Below, one piece after another: positions 51,982 to 59,937 of a DNA stretch of 64,000 nt. The DNA lies in contig NZ_CP077769.1 of NCBI RefSeq assembly GCF_020386615.1, positions 62,001 to 126,000 of the forward strand, read 5' to 3'. Position numbers and translations under genes: made by a program. The DNA comes from Chitinophaga pendula. GTDB taxonomy: Bacteria > Bacteroidota > Bacteroidia > Chitinophagales > Chitinophagaceae. Under the pieces are notes generated by a model. The model was not told the DNA's origin, made no database searches, and was given only the letters and a program-made list of their open reading frames with translations. Numbering within the stretch: the first letter of the stretch is position 1; the number at the start of each line of letters is the position of its first letter.

Positions 51982-53115
51982 CTACCACCTGTTCTTGGAC
52001 TTAAATAATAATGCAGGTGTGAAGATAATGTAATACAGGCACATAAGGATATCCATCAACCAGCCATACTTGAAAAGATCAGGCTCATCCAGCTTTTGCA
52101 TCGCCTTGTATGTGATAATGGACTGTACCAGCACCTTCAGAACAAAGATGCCCAACACATAATATAACATCGGGTGATAAAATAACCCGGCAATAAAAAA
52201 AGGATAAAAAAGGAACTGACTCAATGAAAACAGCCCCAACAAGAACTTATGCCCGAACTTATAATGTCGCCCCGTCGACATATGACGCGTCTTCTGACGG
52301 AACCAACTCCTCCAACTGCTCTTCGGCTCAGAATATGTAAAAGCCTGCGGATCTACTACCACCGCCACATTACGACTAGTAGCAGCCGCATTCACAAACA
52401 GATCGTCATCCCCAGAGGCCAAATGCTGGTGCGCCGTAAACCCCTTCTGACGGAAAAATAACTCCCGCTTGTAAGCCAGGTTACGCCCCACACCCATATA
52501 CGCAATACCCGACAACGCAAACGATAAATACTGCATCGCACTGAAAAACGTCTCGTAACGGATCACCTTGTTCAGAAAACCAGGCTTCTTATGGTAGGCC
52601 CCATACCCCAGCACAATCTCCTTACCCTCCGTAAACCCCTGGCTCATAAAAGACAACCAATACGTACTGCCCGGCTTACAATCAGCATCGGTTAACAGCA
52701 CATTCTCATATTTAGCACCTTTGAGACCTATGGAGAGCGGGTATTTTTTTCCGGGGATAAACTTGGCGGGTTGTTTGATTTCTATATGCCGGTAATGTGG
52801 ATAACCTGGCTCTATCGACTGTAAGTAGTATTTCGTGTCATCTTCTGAATTGTCATTCACCACAATCACCTCATATAAAGGTTGGTGATGTACCTGGTAT
52901 CGCTGCTGTAACACACTGGGCAGATACTTCTGCAGATTCATCTCCTCATCCCTCGCACAAATGATCACAGATACTTCCGCCGACGGCGTGTGATCTTGGT
53001 CAAACTGTCGTCGGTAAAAGGCTAGCCGCGAAAAGAAAATAAGGTAATAAAACACCTGTATTCCGGCGATAGCAGCAAAACAGTAAAAAACAATTATTCC
53101 CAGGCTGTCGAACAT
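51982..53115 (-). CDS. Membrane-bound family 2 glycosyltransferase
   Basis: 377 residues. An N-terminal membrane helix (IIVFYCFAAIAGIQVFYYLIFF), then the GT2 nucleotide-sugar domain: VSVIICARDEEMNLQKYLPS, VIVVNDNSEDDT and the DxD in LLTDADCKPGS, with SGDDDLFVNAA and a QxxRH-like 'WFRQKTRHMSTG' acceptor motif. Two or more C-terminal helices follow. The architecture resembles processive, envelope polysaccharide-type or HpnI/CrtQ-like enzymes; product unknown. Confidence 0.9.
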   Translation of the reverse strand: MFDSLGIIVFYCFAAIAGIQVFYYLIFFSRLAFYRRQFDQDHTPSAEVSVIICARDEEMNLQKYLPSVLQQRYQVHHQPLYEVIVVNDNSEDDTKYYLQSIEPGYPHYRHIEIKQPAKFIPGKKYPLSIGLKGAKYENVLLTDADCKPGSTYWLSFMSQGFTEGKEIVLGYGAYHKKPGFLNKVIRYETFFSAMQYLSFALSGIAYMGVGRNLAYKRELFFRQKGFTAHQHLASGDDDLFVNAAATSRNVAVVVDPQAFTYSEPKSSWRSWFRQKTRHMSTGRHYKFGHKFLLGLFSLSQFLFYPFFIAGLFYHPMLYYVLGIFVLKVLVQSIITYKAMQKLDEPDLFKYGWLMDILMCLYYIIFTPALLFKSKNRW

Positions 53116-53270
53116 AGTGACGGCAAATATATACGATTTCGATCATCTGTATGCGTTTGTGGATAAATTCCACCTTACTCAACCTGAAAATGAACCTCCT
53201 CACCCGCCGCCTGGCGCCAAATGATAACGAGTTGTCGTCACAGGATACCTCCAACGCCCCCTCGCCCAAG

Positions 53271-53278
53271 TACCTTTG
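53271..53278 (+). promoter_or_regulatory. -7 element (TACCTTTG) of the small membrane protein gene
   Basis: Exact TAnnTTTG 33 nt before the chosen ATG. Confidence 0.55.
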
Positions 53279-53311
53279 CATCATCACAATAACACATCAA
53301 AACTTACAACA

Positions 53312-53695
53312 ATGATAACTTTGAAAAACATTATGATGATCAACGCCATCAGTAGCGGCATTACAGGTATCGCACTCGTCGTAGCCGCCAGGCCCGTCGC
53401 AACCCTCTTCGGCCTCACCAACACCGTACCCTTCACAGAGGTAGGTATCTTCCTGGCCCTGTTCGCCGCCTTCGTCGGCTTCACCGCCCTCAACACCGCC
53501 TCCCATATCCGGGCCGTCCGTACCATCATCACCCTCGATACCCTCTGGGTCATTATGAGCGCCATCGCCTTGGTATTCCTCAAAGACATTATCTCCCCCC
53601 TGGGCAGCGTAGCGATCACGCTGGTAGCCATCTGGGTAGCTGCCATGGCTGTCCTCCAGAAAAAAAGCCTGCGCGCACAACTAAGCCATTCATAA
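53312..53695 (+). CDS. Small four-helix membrane protein, unknown function
   Basis: 127 residues from ATG at MITLKNIMMINAISS; an upstream ATG at 53276 would overlap the promoter and is rejected. Four membrane helices: SSGITGIALVVAARPVATLF, VGIFLALFAAFVGFTAL, TIITLDTLWVIMSAIALVFL and VAITLVAIWVAAMAVL. No catalytic motif is seen. The arrangement is that of small DoxX-like or generic inner-membrane proteins. It diverges from the glycosyltransferase gene. Confidence 0.75.
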   Translation: MITLKNIMMINAISSGITGIALVVAARPVATLFGLTNTVPFTEVGIFLALFAAFVGFTALNTASHIRAVRTIITLDTLWVIMSAIALVFLKDIISPLGSVAITLVAIWVAAMAVLQKKSLRAQLSHS

Positions 53696-53720
53696 ATAAT
53701 TGATTACTAAAGATATAAAA

Positions 53721-53753
53721 GGTCTCAAGGGTAAATAATATACCTTTGAGACC
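53721..53753. terminator. Hairpin after the small membrane protein gene
   Basis: GGTCTCAAGGGTA/TACCTTTGAGACC 13-bp stem (one wobble), 7-nt loop. The U run is on the minus-strand side (TTTTATATC), so as a terminator it acts mainly on minus-strand transcripts, or it is a processing hairpin. Confidence 0.6.
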
Positions 53754-54004
53754 TCGTCAGTAAATATGACCGGAAAAAAGACCAGAAAATATTACCGTTC
53801 GACCTCCTACAACAGGCCCCCCTCCAGAGCGACGAAATCCCGGTAATGCCGCCGCCAATACCCGGACGATCAGCCGATCCGGGTAAGACTGCCACTATCA
53901 TTGCTGAGAGATATAAGGAGTTGAATGTAAAATACTTAGCTATAGTCAACCCCGCTCCGCACCGGGCTAAATTCACAGATCCACGCCAAGCGTGGATTTT
54001 TTAG
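53750..54004 (+). pseudogene. Possible gene remnant ending in a terminator
   Basis: 84-codon open frame that reads like a protein: DLVSKYDRKKDQKILPFD, SDEIPVMPPPIPGRSADPGK, TIIAERYKELNVKYLAIV and NPAPHRAKFTDP. The only ATG is internal (53846), and the last eight codons lie in a terminator hairpin. No family recognised. It may be the 3' remnant of a decayed gene; the frame could also be chance. Confidence 0.25.
53979..54002 (+). terminator. Intrinsic terminator upstream of tgt
   Basis: ATCCACGC/GCGTGGAT perfect 8-bp stem, loop CAA, then TTTTTT. It ends whatever is transcribed from the preceding stretch. Confidence 0.85.
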
Positions 54005-54006
54005 TT

Positions 54007-54014
54007 TAGTTTTG
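54007..54014 (+). promoter_or_regulatory. -7 element (TAGTTTTG) of tgt
   Basis: Exact TAnnTTTG directly after the terminator, giving a leader of about 90 nt before tgt. Confidence 0.5.
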
Positions 54015-54106
54015 CCGGCCGCAACGATACCGCCAGCAGTGCCTGTAGCAGCCGCAACAGCCACTCCCGGCAGTACCCGGGCAGCACACTCGCAAGTAGC
54101 CATCAT

Positions 54107-55237
54107 ATGAAGTTTGAACTTTTAACGACAGACGCCAATAGCAACGCCAGAGCCGGAATACTCACCACCGGCCATGGCGCCATAGAGACGCCCATATTCA
54201 TGCCGGTAGGCACCGTAGGTAGCGTAAAAGCCGTTACACAGGAACAATTGCGCCACGATGTTCAAGCACAGATCATCCTCGGCAACACCTATCACCTCTA
54301 CCTCCGACCAGGTATGGACATACTCTCCCGAGCCGGCGGCCTGCATCGTTTTAACACCTGGGAAAAACCCATCCTCACCGACAGCGGCGGATACCAGGTA
54401 TTCTCCCTGGCAGCCAACCGTAAGATCAAAGAAGAAGGTGTACTCTTCCAATCCCATATCGATGGCTCCCGACACCTCTTCACTCCCGAAAGCGTAATGG
54501 ACATCCAACGCACCATCGGCGCCGATATCATCATGGCGTTCGATGAATGCCCGCCTTACCCTTCTGAATACCGATACGCCAAAAAGTCAATGGAACTCAC
54601 CCACCGCTGGCTCGACCGCTGTATCCAACGCCTCCGCGAGACCACGCCCGCGTACGGACACGAACAAACGCTGTTTCCCATCGTACAGGGTAGCACTTAT
54701 AAAGACCTCCGCACCATCTCCGCAACAGAGATCGCTGCCCGCAACTGCGCCGGCAACGCCATCGGCGGCCTCAGTGTAGGCGAACCCGAAGCCGATATGT
54801 ACGAAATGTGCGGCCTCGTATGCGACATACTGCCCAAAGAAAAACCCCGATACCTCATGGGGGTAGGAACCCCCTGGAATATCCTCGAAAATATCTCCCT
54901 GGGCATCGATATGTTCGACTGCGTAATGCCTACCCGCAACGGCCGCAACGGTATGCTGTTCACTTGGAACGGCGTCATCAACATACGCAACAAAAAATGG
55001 GCAGACGATTTCGCCCCCATCGACGAACATAACGAATGCTTCGCCACCAACACCTATAGCAAAGCATACCTCCGTCATCTCTTCGTCGCCGGCGAAATAC
55101 TAGGCATGCAGCTGGCCAGCATCCATAACCTGGCCTTCTACCTCCAACTCGTGAAAGAAGCCCGCCGCCAGATACTGGCAGGCACCTTCAACGCCTGGAA
55201 AAAAAGCATGATACCCCAGCTGCAAACAAGACTGTAA
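54107..55237 (+). CDS. tgt: Queuine tRNA-ribosyltransferase
   Basis: 376 residues. N-terminal GTVGSVKAVTQEQLRHDVQAQIILGNTYHL, the DSGGYQVFSL active-site loop, IVQGSTYKDLR, IGGLSVGEPE and the nucleophile region MFDCVMPTRNGRNG are all canonical. It exchanges guanine 34 of tRNAs for preQ1 in the queuosine pathway, matching queD and queE here. The usual zinc motif C-x-C-x2-C in the PIDEExxCxC region is absent: the sequence reads PIDEHNECFATNTYSKAYLRHLF in parts, with a single Cys. Whether this is clade-wide is unverified. Confidence 0.95.
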   Translation: MKFELLTTDANSNARAGILTTGHGAIETPIFMPVGTVGSVKAVTQEQLRHDVQAQIILGNTYHLYLRPGMDILSRAGGLHRFNTWEKPILTDSGGYQVFSLAANRKIKEEGVLFQSHIDGSRHLFTPESVMDIQRTIGADIIMAFDECPPYPSEYRYAKKSMELTHRWLDRCIQRLRETTPAYGHEQTLFPIVQGSTYKDLRTISATEIAARNCAGNAIGGLSVGEPEADMYEMCGLVCDILPKEKPRYLMGVGTPWNILENISLGIDMFDCVMPTRNGRNGMLFTWNGVINIRNKKWADDFAPIDEHNECFATNTYSKAYLRHLFVAGEILGMQLASIHNLAFYLQLVKEARRQILAGTFNAWKKSMIPQLQTRL

Positions 55238-55361
55238 ATCCACTATTTTCCTTCGTAATAAGGATTTAACATTTTAGATTTACAGGAGACAAGTTCACAA
55301 ATCGTACATTGTAACTTATTTCCAGAACAAAAGGACACAGATATAAATCGCAATACCCGCA

Positions 55362-56441
55362 ATGACCAAGATAGACTGGTATATACTGCGCAAATTCATA
55401 GGGACCTTCATTTACTCACTGATGATTTTGCTCGTCATCTCCGTAGTGATCGATATCACCGAAAAGATCGACGACTTCATGAGCAATAACCTGTCCTTAA
55501 TGACCATCGTGGTGGACTATTATTTCGGCTTTATCCCCCATATCGCCGCACTCCTGTTCCCCTTGTTCATCTTTATATCCGTTATCTTCTTTACCTCCAA
55601 AATGGCCTACCGCTCAGAGATCATCGCTATCCTCTGTAGCGGAGTGAGCTTCCGCCGCTTCCTGCGCCCATACTGGATAGGCGCATTCCTGTTCAGTACC
55701 ATCCTCTGGCTCGGCAACCGCTGGACTGTCCCCAACGCCAACCGCATCCGCACCACCTTCGAAAACAAGTATATCAACAGTCACGAAGATCAGCGTACCA
55801 TGTACGACAAAACTACCCGCGTGGATAGCTTCACCTACGTGACGTTCGGCTCCTACGACCCGAACTATAAAACCGGCAACAACTTCACCCTCGAAAAAGT
55901 CAATGGCCAAAACCTTAACTATAAACTCATGGCCGACCGTATCTCCTGGGACTCCATAGCCAAAGGCTGGAAACTGGAATACGTATCCACCCGCTCCATC
56001 AACGGCCTCGTCGAAAAATGGAACAGCCGCCAGGATACCCTACTCAAAATACCCCTCATTCCCAAAGAGCTGATAGAAGAAAGAAACCGCCAGGAAGCAA
56101 TGACCACCCCCGAACTGGTCGCCTTTACCAAACGGCAGTCACTCCGCGGTACAGAAGGCCTCAATACCTATTATGTAGAAAGATACCGCCGCACCGCATC
56201 CGCCGCTGCCGTGGTCATCCTCACCCTGATAGGGGGTATCATCGCCTCCAAAAAAGTCAGGGGCGGAAGTGGCCTCCACCTCGCCCTGGGTATCGTGATC
56301 AGCGCATCCTATATCATCTTCCTCCAATTCTCCACCGTATTCTCTATCAAAGCAGGCCTGAACCCGATCATCGCCGTGTGGATACCTAACGTCATCTTCG
56401 GCGGCCTCGCATTCTACCTCTATCGCAGAGCACCAAAGTGA
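55362..56441 (+). CDS. LptF/LptG family permease (YjgP/YjgQ)
   Basis: 359 residues. Three N-terminal membrane helices (starting YILRKFIGTFIYSLMILLVISVVI), a central periplasmic domain (ENKYINSHEDQRTMYDKTTRVD), and three C-terminal helices. The opening IDWYILRKF and the late LRRTASAAAVVILTLIGG-type helix are typical of LptF/LptG, which with LptB extract lipopolysaccharide from the inner membrane. Which of the two paralogues this is cannot be decided. It lies 124 bp after tgt. Confidence 0.9.
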   Translation: MTKIDWYILRKFIGTFIYSLMILLVISVVIDITEKIDDFMSNNLSLMTIVVDYYFGFIPHIAALLFPLFIFISVIFFTSKMAYRSEIIAILCSGVSFRRFLRPYWIGAFLFSTILWLGNRWTVPNANRIRTTFENKYINSHEDQRTMYDKTTRVDSFTYVTFGSYDPNYKTGNNFTLEKVNGQNLNYKLMADRISWDSIAKGWKLEYVSTRSINGLVEKWNSRQDTLLKIPLIPKELIEERNRQEAMTTPELVAFTKRQSLRGTEGLNTYYVERYRRTASAAAVVILTLIGGIIASKKVRGGSGLHLALGIVISASYIIFLQFSTVFSIKAGLNPIIAVWIPNVIFGGLAFYLYRRAPK

Positions 56442-56869
56442 GGCAACATCCGTTATTTAATGTGAAAACTTTGCCATAAGGCAACTGATCTGCCACATCA
56501 TCCGCTCATCGCTAAACACCTCCAGTGGCAGCAGGGGTACATGGTCCAGCTACCGGACTTGGCCAGCATCCTCCGGATGACGCATCGTTGTCATAATAGG
56601 CCAGTCCCTTCATTGGAATAATGGTGCAGTGGCTTTACCTGATCCAGCCGAAACGCCGGAAAGGAAGATCGTTTGTCGCATTTTACGGTGGTTGTTTGTT
56701 CGATGCAAAGGGCGGTAGGAGGGAAGTGGCTTTGTTGCCCTATCGAGTTAAGTAGTAGCCAAAATGAGAATAATGCGGTACACGAATACACACTCCCTTT
56801 CATATAACATTCCGACAATAGGAAGAAGTGGCATAGAATATGTTCCTTGTAGGGCCTAAAGGAACCAAT
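56442..56869. other. Non-coding or decayed stretch between lptF/G and the lipoprotein gene
   Basis: No complete gene was found. One + strand frame (about 56490-56610) contains HLQWQQGYMVQLPDLASILRMTHR in parts, which recalls a helix-turn-helix tail, but with no start and no recognised family. Near the right end two degraded 11-bp modules of the dispersed repeat occur. Probably a remnant of decayed DNA. Confidence 0.3.
56796..56817 (-). repeat. Degraded 11-bp modules, locus D
   Basis: CCTTTCATATA and ACATTCCGACA differ by one and three bases from two adjacent modules of locus C (CCTTTCCTATA, ACATTCCTATA) in the same order and orientation. Confidence 0.45.
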
Positions 56870-57682
56870 ATGATGCGAAGACCAACGTTAGCTATTATCG
56901 CCTTTTTGCTGGCCGGTAACGCCCTTACCGCTTGTAATACAGGAACTTCCAGATCCGCAGATACAAAAACAGGTACCGAAATGGCCGGACAATGGCTGGC
57001 TGCCGATTATCTCCGCCAGGTTGCTGAAAACCATAGCATTGCACACACAAGTGCGCCCGTATATGGCTGGGTAGCATTGTCATTCAGCCCGGAACTGAAA
57101 GACAGCGTACTGGCATTTAATGGCTTTGAAGAACCCGACGCTATCCCTTTTACCCGGGAAGGAGATTCCCTGAAACTGGACCTGCCGTCCCGTGTATACA
57201 TTCATAAGAACCTCGCAGATAGTAATACCTTCATGGCAGTAGAATACGCCGATGGCCAGGTGTTCAAAGAACAATATGTAAAAGTAGATGCACCGCTGGA
57301 AACACCTGATGCCACCTTCGACCGCGAACTGCGTAAGTCACTGTTCGGCAACCGGCAGTATCATCTCATCACACAGGAGGGCAAACCTGCCGCGCCTGGT
57401 GCGTTGCCCGTTGTCTTTAAGGAGGATGGAATAGTAACAGGTCTCCCGGGGTACGCATCATACCAGCTTTGTTATGCAGGCGATTGTATTCAGACTACCG
57501 ATACTTCAGATATTATTTTCCTGACGCCTGTGAACAGTAAAGAACAACCGGTGGCCTTCCTCTATAATATGTCCCTTGATGGCAATAAAATGGCGCTATA
57601 TGCTCAGGAAGTGATCAACGCAAATGAGAAGGGATCCGTCCGCAAAGGGAAATTGTTATATGAGCTATCAACACAGCATTAG
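56870..57682 (+). CDS. Hypothetical lipoprotein
   Basis: 270 residues from MMRRPTLAIIAFLLAG; lipobox LTAC (Cys near 22). The rest is beta-rich with acidic and aromatic residues and no recognised domain. Segments such as YGWVALSFSPELKDSVLAFNGFEE and PLETPDATFDRELRKSLFGNRQYHL show no similarity I can name. The start at 56840 is possible but lacks a signal before it. A good terminator follows, so it is a monocistronic gene. Function unknown. Confidence 0.8.
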   Translation: MMRRPTLAIIAFLLAGNALTACNTGTSRSADTKTGTEMAGQWLAADYLRQVAENHSIAHTSAPVYGWVALSFSPELKDSVLAFNGFEEPDAIPFTREGDSLKLDLPSRVYIHKNLADSNTFMAVEYADGQVFKEQYVKVDAPLETPDATFDRELRKSLFGNRQYHLITQEGKPAAPGALPVVFKEDGIVTGLPGYASYQLCYAGDCIQTTDTSDIIFLTPVNSKEQPVAFLYNMSLDGNKMALYAQEVINANEKGSVRKGKLLYELSTQH

Positions 57683-57706
57683 AACATGACAACAGTATAC
57701 AAATAG

Positions 57707-57734
57707 AAGGGGAGCCGAATGGCTCTCCTTTTTT
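57707..57734 (+). terminator. Intrinsic terminator after the hypothetical lipoprotein gene
   Basis: AAGGGGAGCC/GGCTCTCCTT (9 Watson-Crick plus one G-T pair) with loop GAAT and six Ts. Confidence 0.88.
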
Positions 57735-57793
57735 ATTGCTGCAGGTACCACACGTTTTATACACTTGCATGCTCTCCTTCACATACCCACACA

Positions 57794-58250
57794 CACGCAT
57801 CTTCGCCGTCCCCCCGCAGACGCATCCCTCGCTCTGCACCCCGCTCATCTCCCCACGCCCTTCCGGTCATCCTCACACCTCACACCGCTCGTTCCATCTC
57901 CACGCATCTTGGCCCACACGCCCGCAGACGCATCCCTCGCTCTGCACCCCGCTCATCTCCCCACGCCCTTCCGGTCATCCTCACACCTCACACCGCTCGT
58001 TCCATCTCCACGCATCTTGGCCCACACGCCCGCAGACGCATCCCTCGCTCTGCACCCCGCTCATCTCCCCACGCCCTTCCGGTCATCCTCACACCTCACA
58101 CCGCTCGCTCCATCTCCACGCATCTTCGCCGTCCCCCCCGCAGACGCATCCCTCGCTCTGCATCCCGCTCATCTCCCCACGCCCTTCCGGTCATCCTCAC
58201 ACCTCACACCGCTCGTTCCATCTCCACGCATCTTGGCCCACACGCCCGCA
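57794..58250 (+). repeat. 108-bp tandem repeat, four copies
   Basis: The word GCAGACGCATCCC starts at 57816, 57924, 58032 and 58140, an exact 108-bp period; a partial copy lies before and the first bases of a fifth after. Copies differ by a few bases and by one of two linkers (CTTCGCCGTCCCCC or CTTGGCCCACACGCCC). The + strand is about half C with little G. Because 108 is 36 codons and the unit has no stop in the three forward frames, all three frames stay open for about 200 codons, but the predicted peptides are low-complexity and lack start context, so it is not coding. It lies between a terminator and the gltA promoter. Confidence 0.93.
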
Positions 58251-58498
58251 CACCCACCCCATACCCCGCAAGCTCACACTCGCTTCACACCCGCTCGCTC
58301 GCACCCACACCCCCGCAAATCCAACCCCCGTCGCACTAATGAAAATTTCACATTTCTTTAATATCCATTGCACTTATCACAGATTATATGTTTAACCCGC
58401 TAATAAAGAGGTTTTTATGATAAATTGCCCGCTCCCCGCCACCTAAAAAATCCTATGGGAATCTGTGTTTTAATGTGCCAACTTCATTAACAAATCGT

Positions 58499-58506
58499 TA
58501 CATTTG
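58499..58506 (+). promoter_or_regulatory. -7 element (TACATTTG) of gltA
   Basis: Exact TAnnTTTG 45 nt before the gltA ATG; about 150 bp separate it from the tandem repeat. Confidence 0.6.
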
Positions 58507-58551
58507 TCAATTGATCGATTTTGTTTTACACTACTAAATTTTCGCAGTAAA

Positions 58552-59877
58552 ATGGGGTACATAAAAGAAAAATTCAAGGTGAAAGCCGATGAGCTCAACG
58601 CAGAGGTGAAAGACATAGTGAAGAATCACGGCGACAAAAAGATTGGTGATGTTACAATCTCCCAGGTATATCAGGGTATGAGAGGTATTACTGGTCTGGT
58701 AACAGAAACTTCCTTGCTCGACGCAAACGAAGGTATACGGTTCCGCGGTTACTCTATCCCAGAACTAAAGGAAAGCTTGCCTAAAGTACCCGGTGGCTCC
58801 GAACCACTCCCAGAAGGTCTGTTCTACCTCATGCTCGTAGGCGAACTACCTACAGAAGCAGACGTACAACACATCTCCAGCCTCCTCGGACGCCGCTCCC
58901 ACGTACCTAACCACGTATTCGATGCCATCGAAGCGCTGCCTATCACTACGCACCCCATGACCATGTTCACCGTGGGCGTAATGGCATTGCAAACCGAATC
59001 CCTCTTCGCTAAAGCTTACGCAGAAGGCATCAATAAAAAAGACTACTGGAGCTACATGTATGAGGATGCTCTCAACCTCATCGCACGCCTCCCTCGCATC
59101 GCAGCATACATCTATCGCCGCAAATATAAAGGTGGCCAACATATCCAACCCAACGGTATGCTCGACTGGGCGGGCAACTTCGCTCATATGCTCGGATACC
59201 AGGATGAAGGCTTCCACGAACTGATGCGCCTCTATATGACCATCCACGCCGATCATGAAGGTGGTAACGTAAGCGCACACACCACTCACCTCGTAGGCTC
59301 CGCCCTCAGCGATGCTTACCTGTCTTTCGCTGCCGGTATGAATGGCCTCGCTGGCCCCCTCCACGGCCTCGCCAACCAGGAAGTGATCCGCTGGATACTC
59401 AGCATGCGCGAAGAACTCGGCGGTGGAATCCCCACCAAAGAAGAGATCGAAAAATACGTACGCAAAACCCTCGCAGAAGGTAAAGTAGTACCAGGATACG
59501 GCCACGCCGTACTCCGTAAAACCGATCCCCGCTTCACCGCACAAATGGAATTCGCTAAAAATCACCTCCCCAACGACGAACTCGTTCGCATCGTTTGGAT
59601 GGTATACGATACCGTTCCGGACATCCTCTCCGAATTAGGTAAAGTGAAAAACCCTTGGCCTAACGTAGATGCACACTCCGGAGCACTCCTCGTCCACTAC
59701 GGCCTCGTAGAATACGAATTCTATACCGTATTGTTCGGCGTTTCCCGCGCATTAGGCGTACTCGCTTCCCTCATATGGGACCGCGCTTTAGGCCTGTCCC
59801 TCGAAAGACCTAAATCCGTTACCTCCGAATGGATGAAACACTTCGTCGAAGGTAAAGTAGACGCAACAGCAGAATAA
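58552..59877 (+). CDS. gltA: Citrate synthase (eukaryotic-like type)
   Basis: 441 residues from ATG at MGYIKEKFKV; the frame reaches back 16 codons through the leader. Catalytic His in HADHEGGNVSAH, His in VPGYGHAVLRKTDPRF and Asp in NVDAHSGALL, with GLVTETSLLDANEGIRFRGYSIPEL near the N-terminus. The sequence resembles mitochondrial-type rather than E. coli hexameric enzymes. It condenses acetyl-CoA with oxaloacetate. A strong terminator follows. Confidence 0.97.
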   Translation: MGYIKEKFKVKADELNAEVKDIVKNHGDKKIGDVTISQVYQGMRGITGLVTETSLLDANEGIRFRGYSIPELKESLPKVPGGSEPLPEGLFYLMLVGELPTEADVQHISSLLGRRSHVPNHVFDAIEALPITTHPMTMFTVGVMALQTESLFAKAYAEGINKKDYWSYMYEDALNLIARLPRIAAYIYRRKYKGGQHIQPNGMLDWAGNFAHMLGYQDEGFHELMRLYMTIHADHEGGNVSAHTTHLVGSALSDAYLSFAAGMNGLAGPLHGLANQEVIRWILSMREELGGGIPTKEEIEKYVRKTLAEGKVVPGYGHAVLRKTDPRFTAQMEFAKNHLPNDELVRIVWMVYDTVPDILSELGKVKNPWPNVDAHSGALLVHYGLVEYEFYTVLFGVSRALGVLASLIWDRALGLSLERPKSVTSEWMKHFVEGKVDATAE

Positions 59878-59897
59878 TTATCTTTGCAATACATGCT

Positions 59898-59937
59898 AAA
59901 GGCAAATGGTTTAGTACTGTTTGCCTTTTGCTTTTTT
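59898..59937 (+). terminator. Intrinsic terminator after gltA
   Basis: AAAGGCAAA/TTTGCCTTT 9-bp stem, 13-nt loop, then TGCTTTTTT. It overlaps the only standard start codon available to recG. Confidence 0.85.

Noticed and set aside
57719..58395. Three overlapping plus-strand frames of about 200 codons over the C-rich tandem repeat
   Set aside because: All three forward frames are open only because the 108-bp unit lacks stops and is a multiple of three. Peptides are low-complexity, with no promoter-start context and no known domain.
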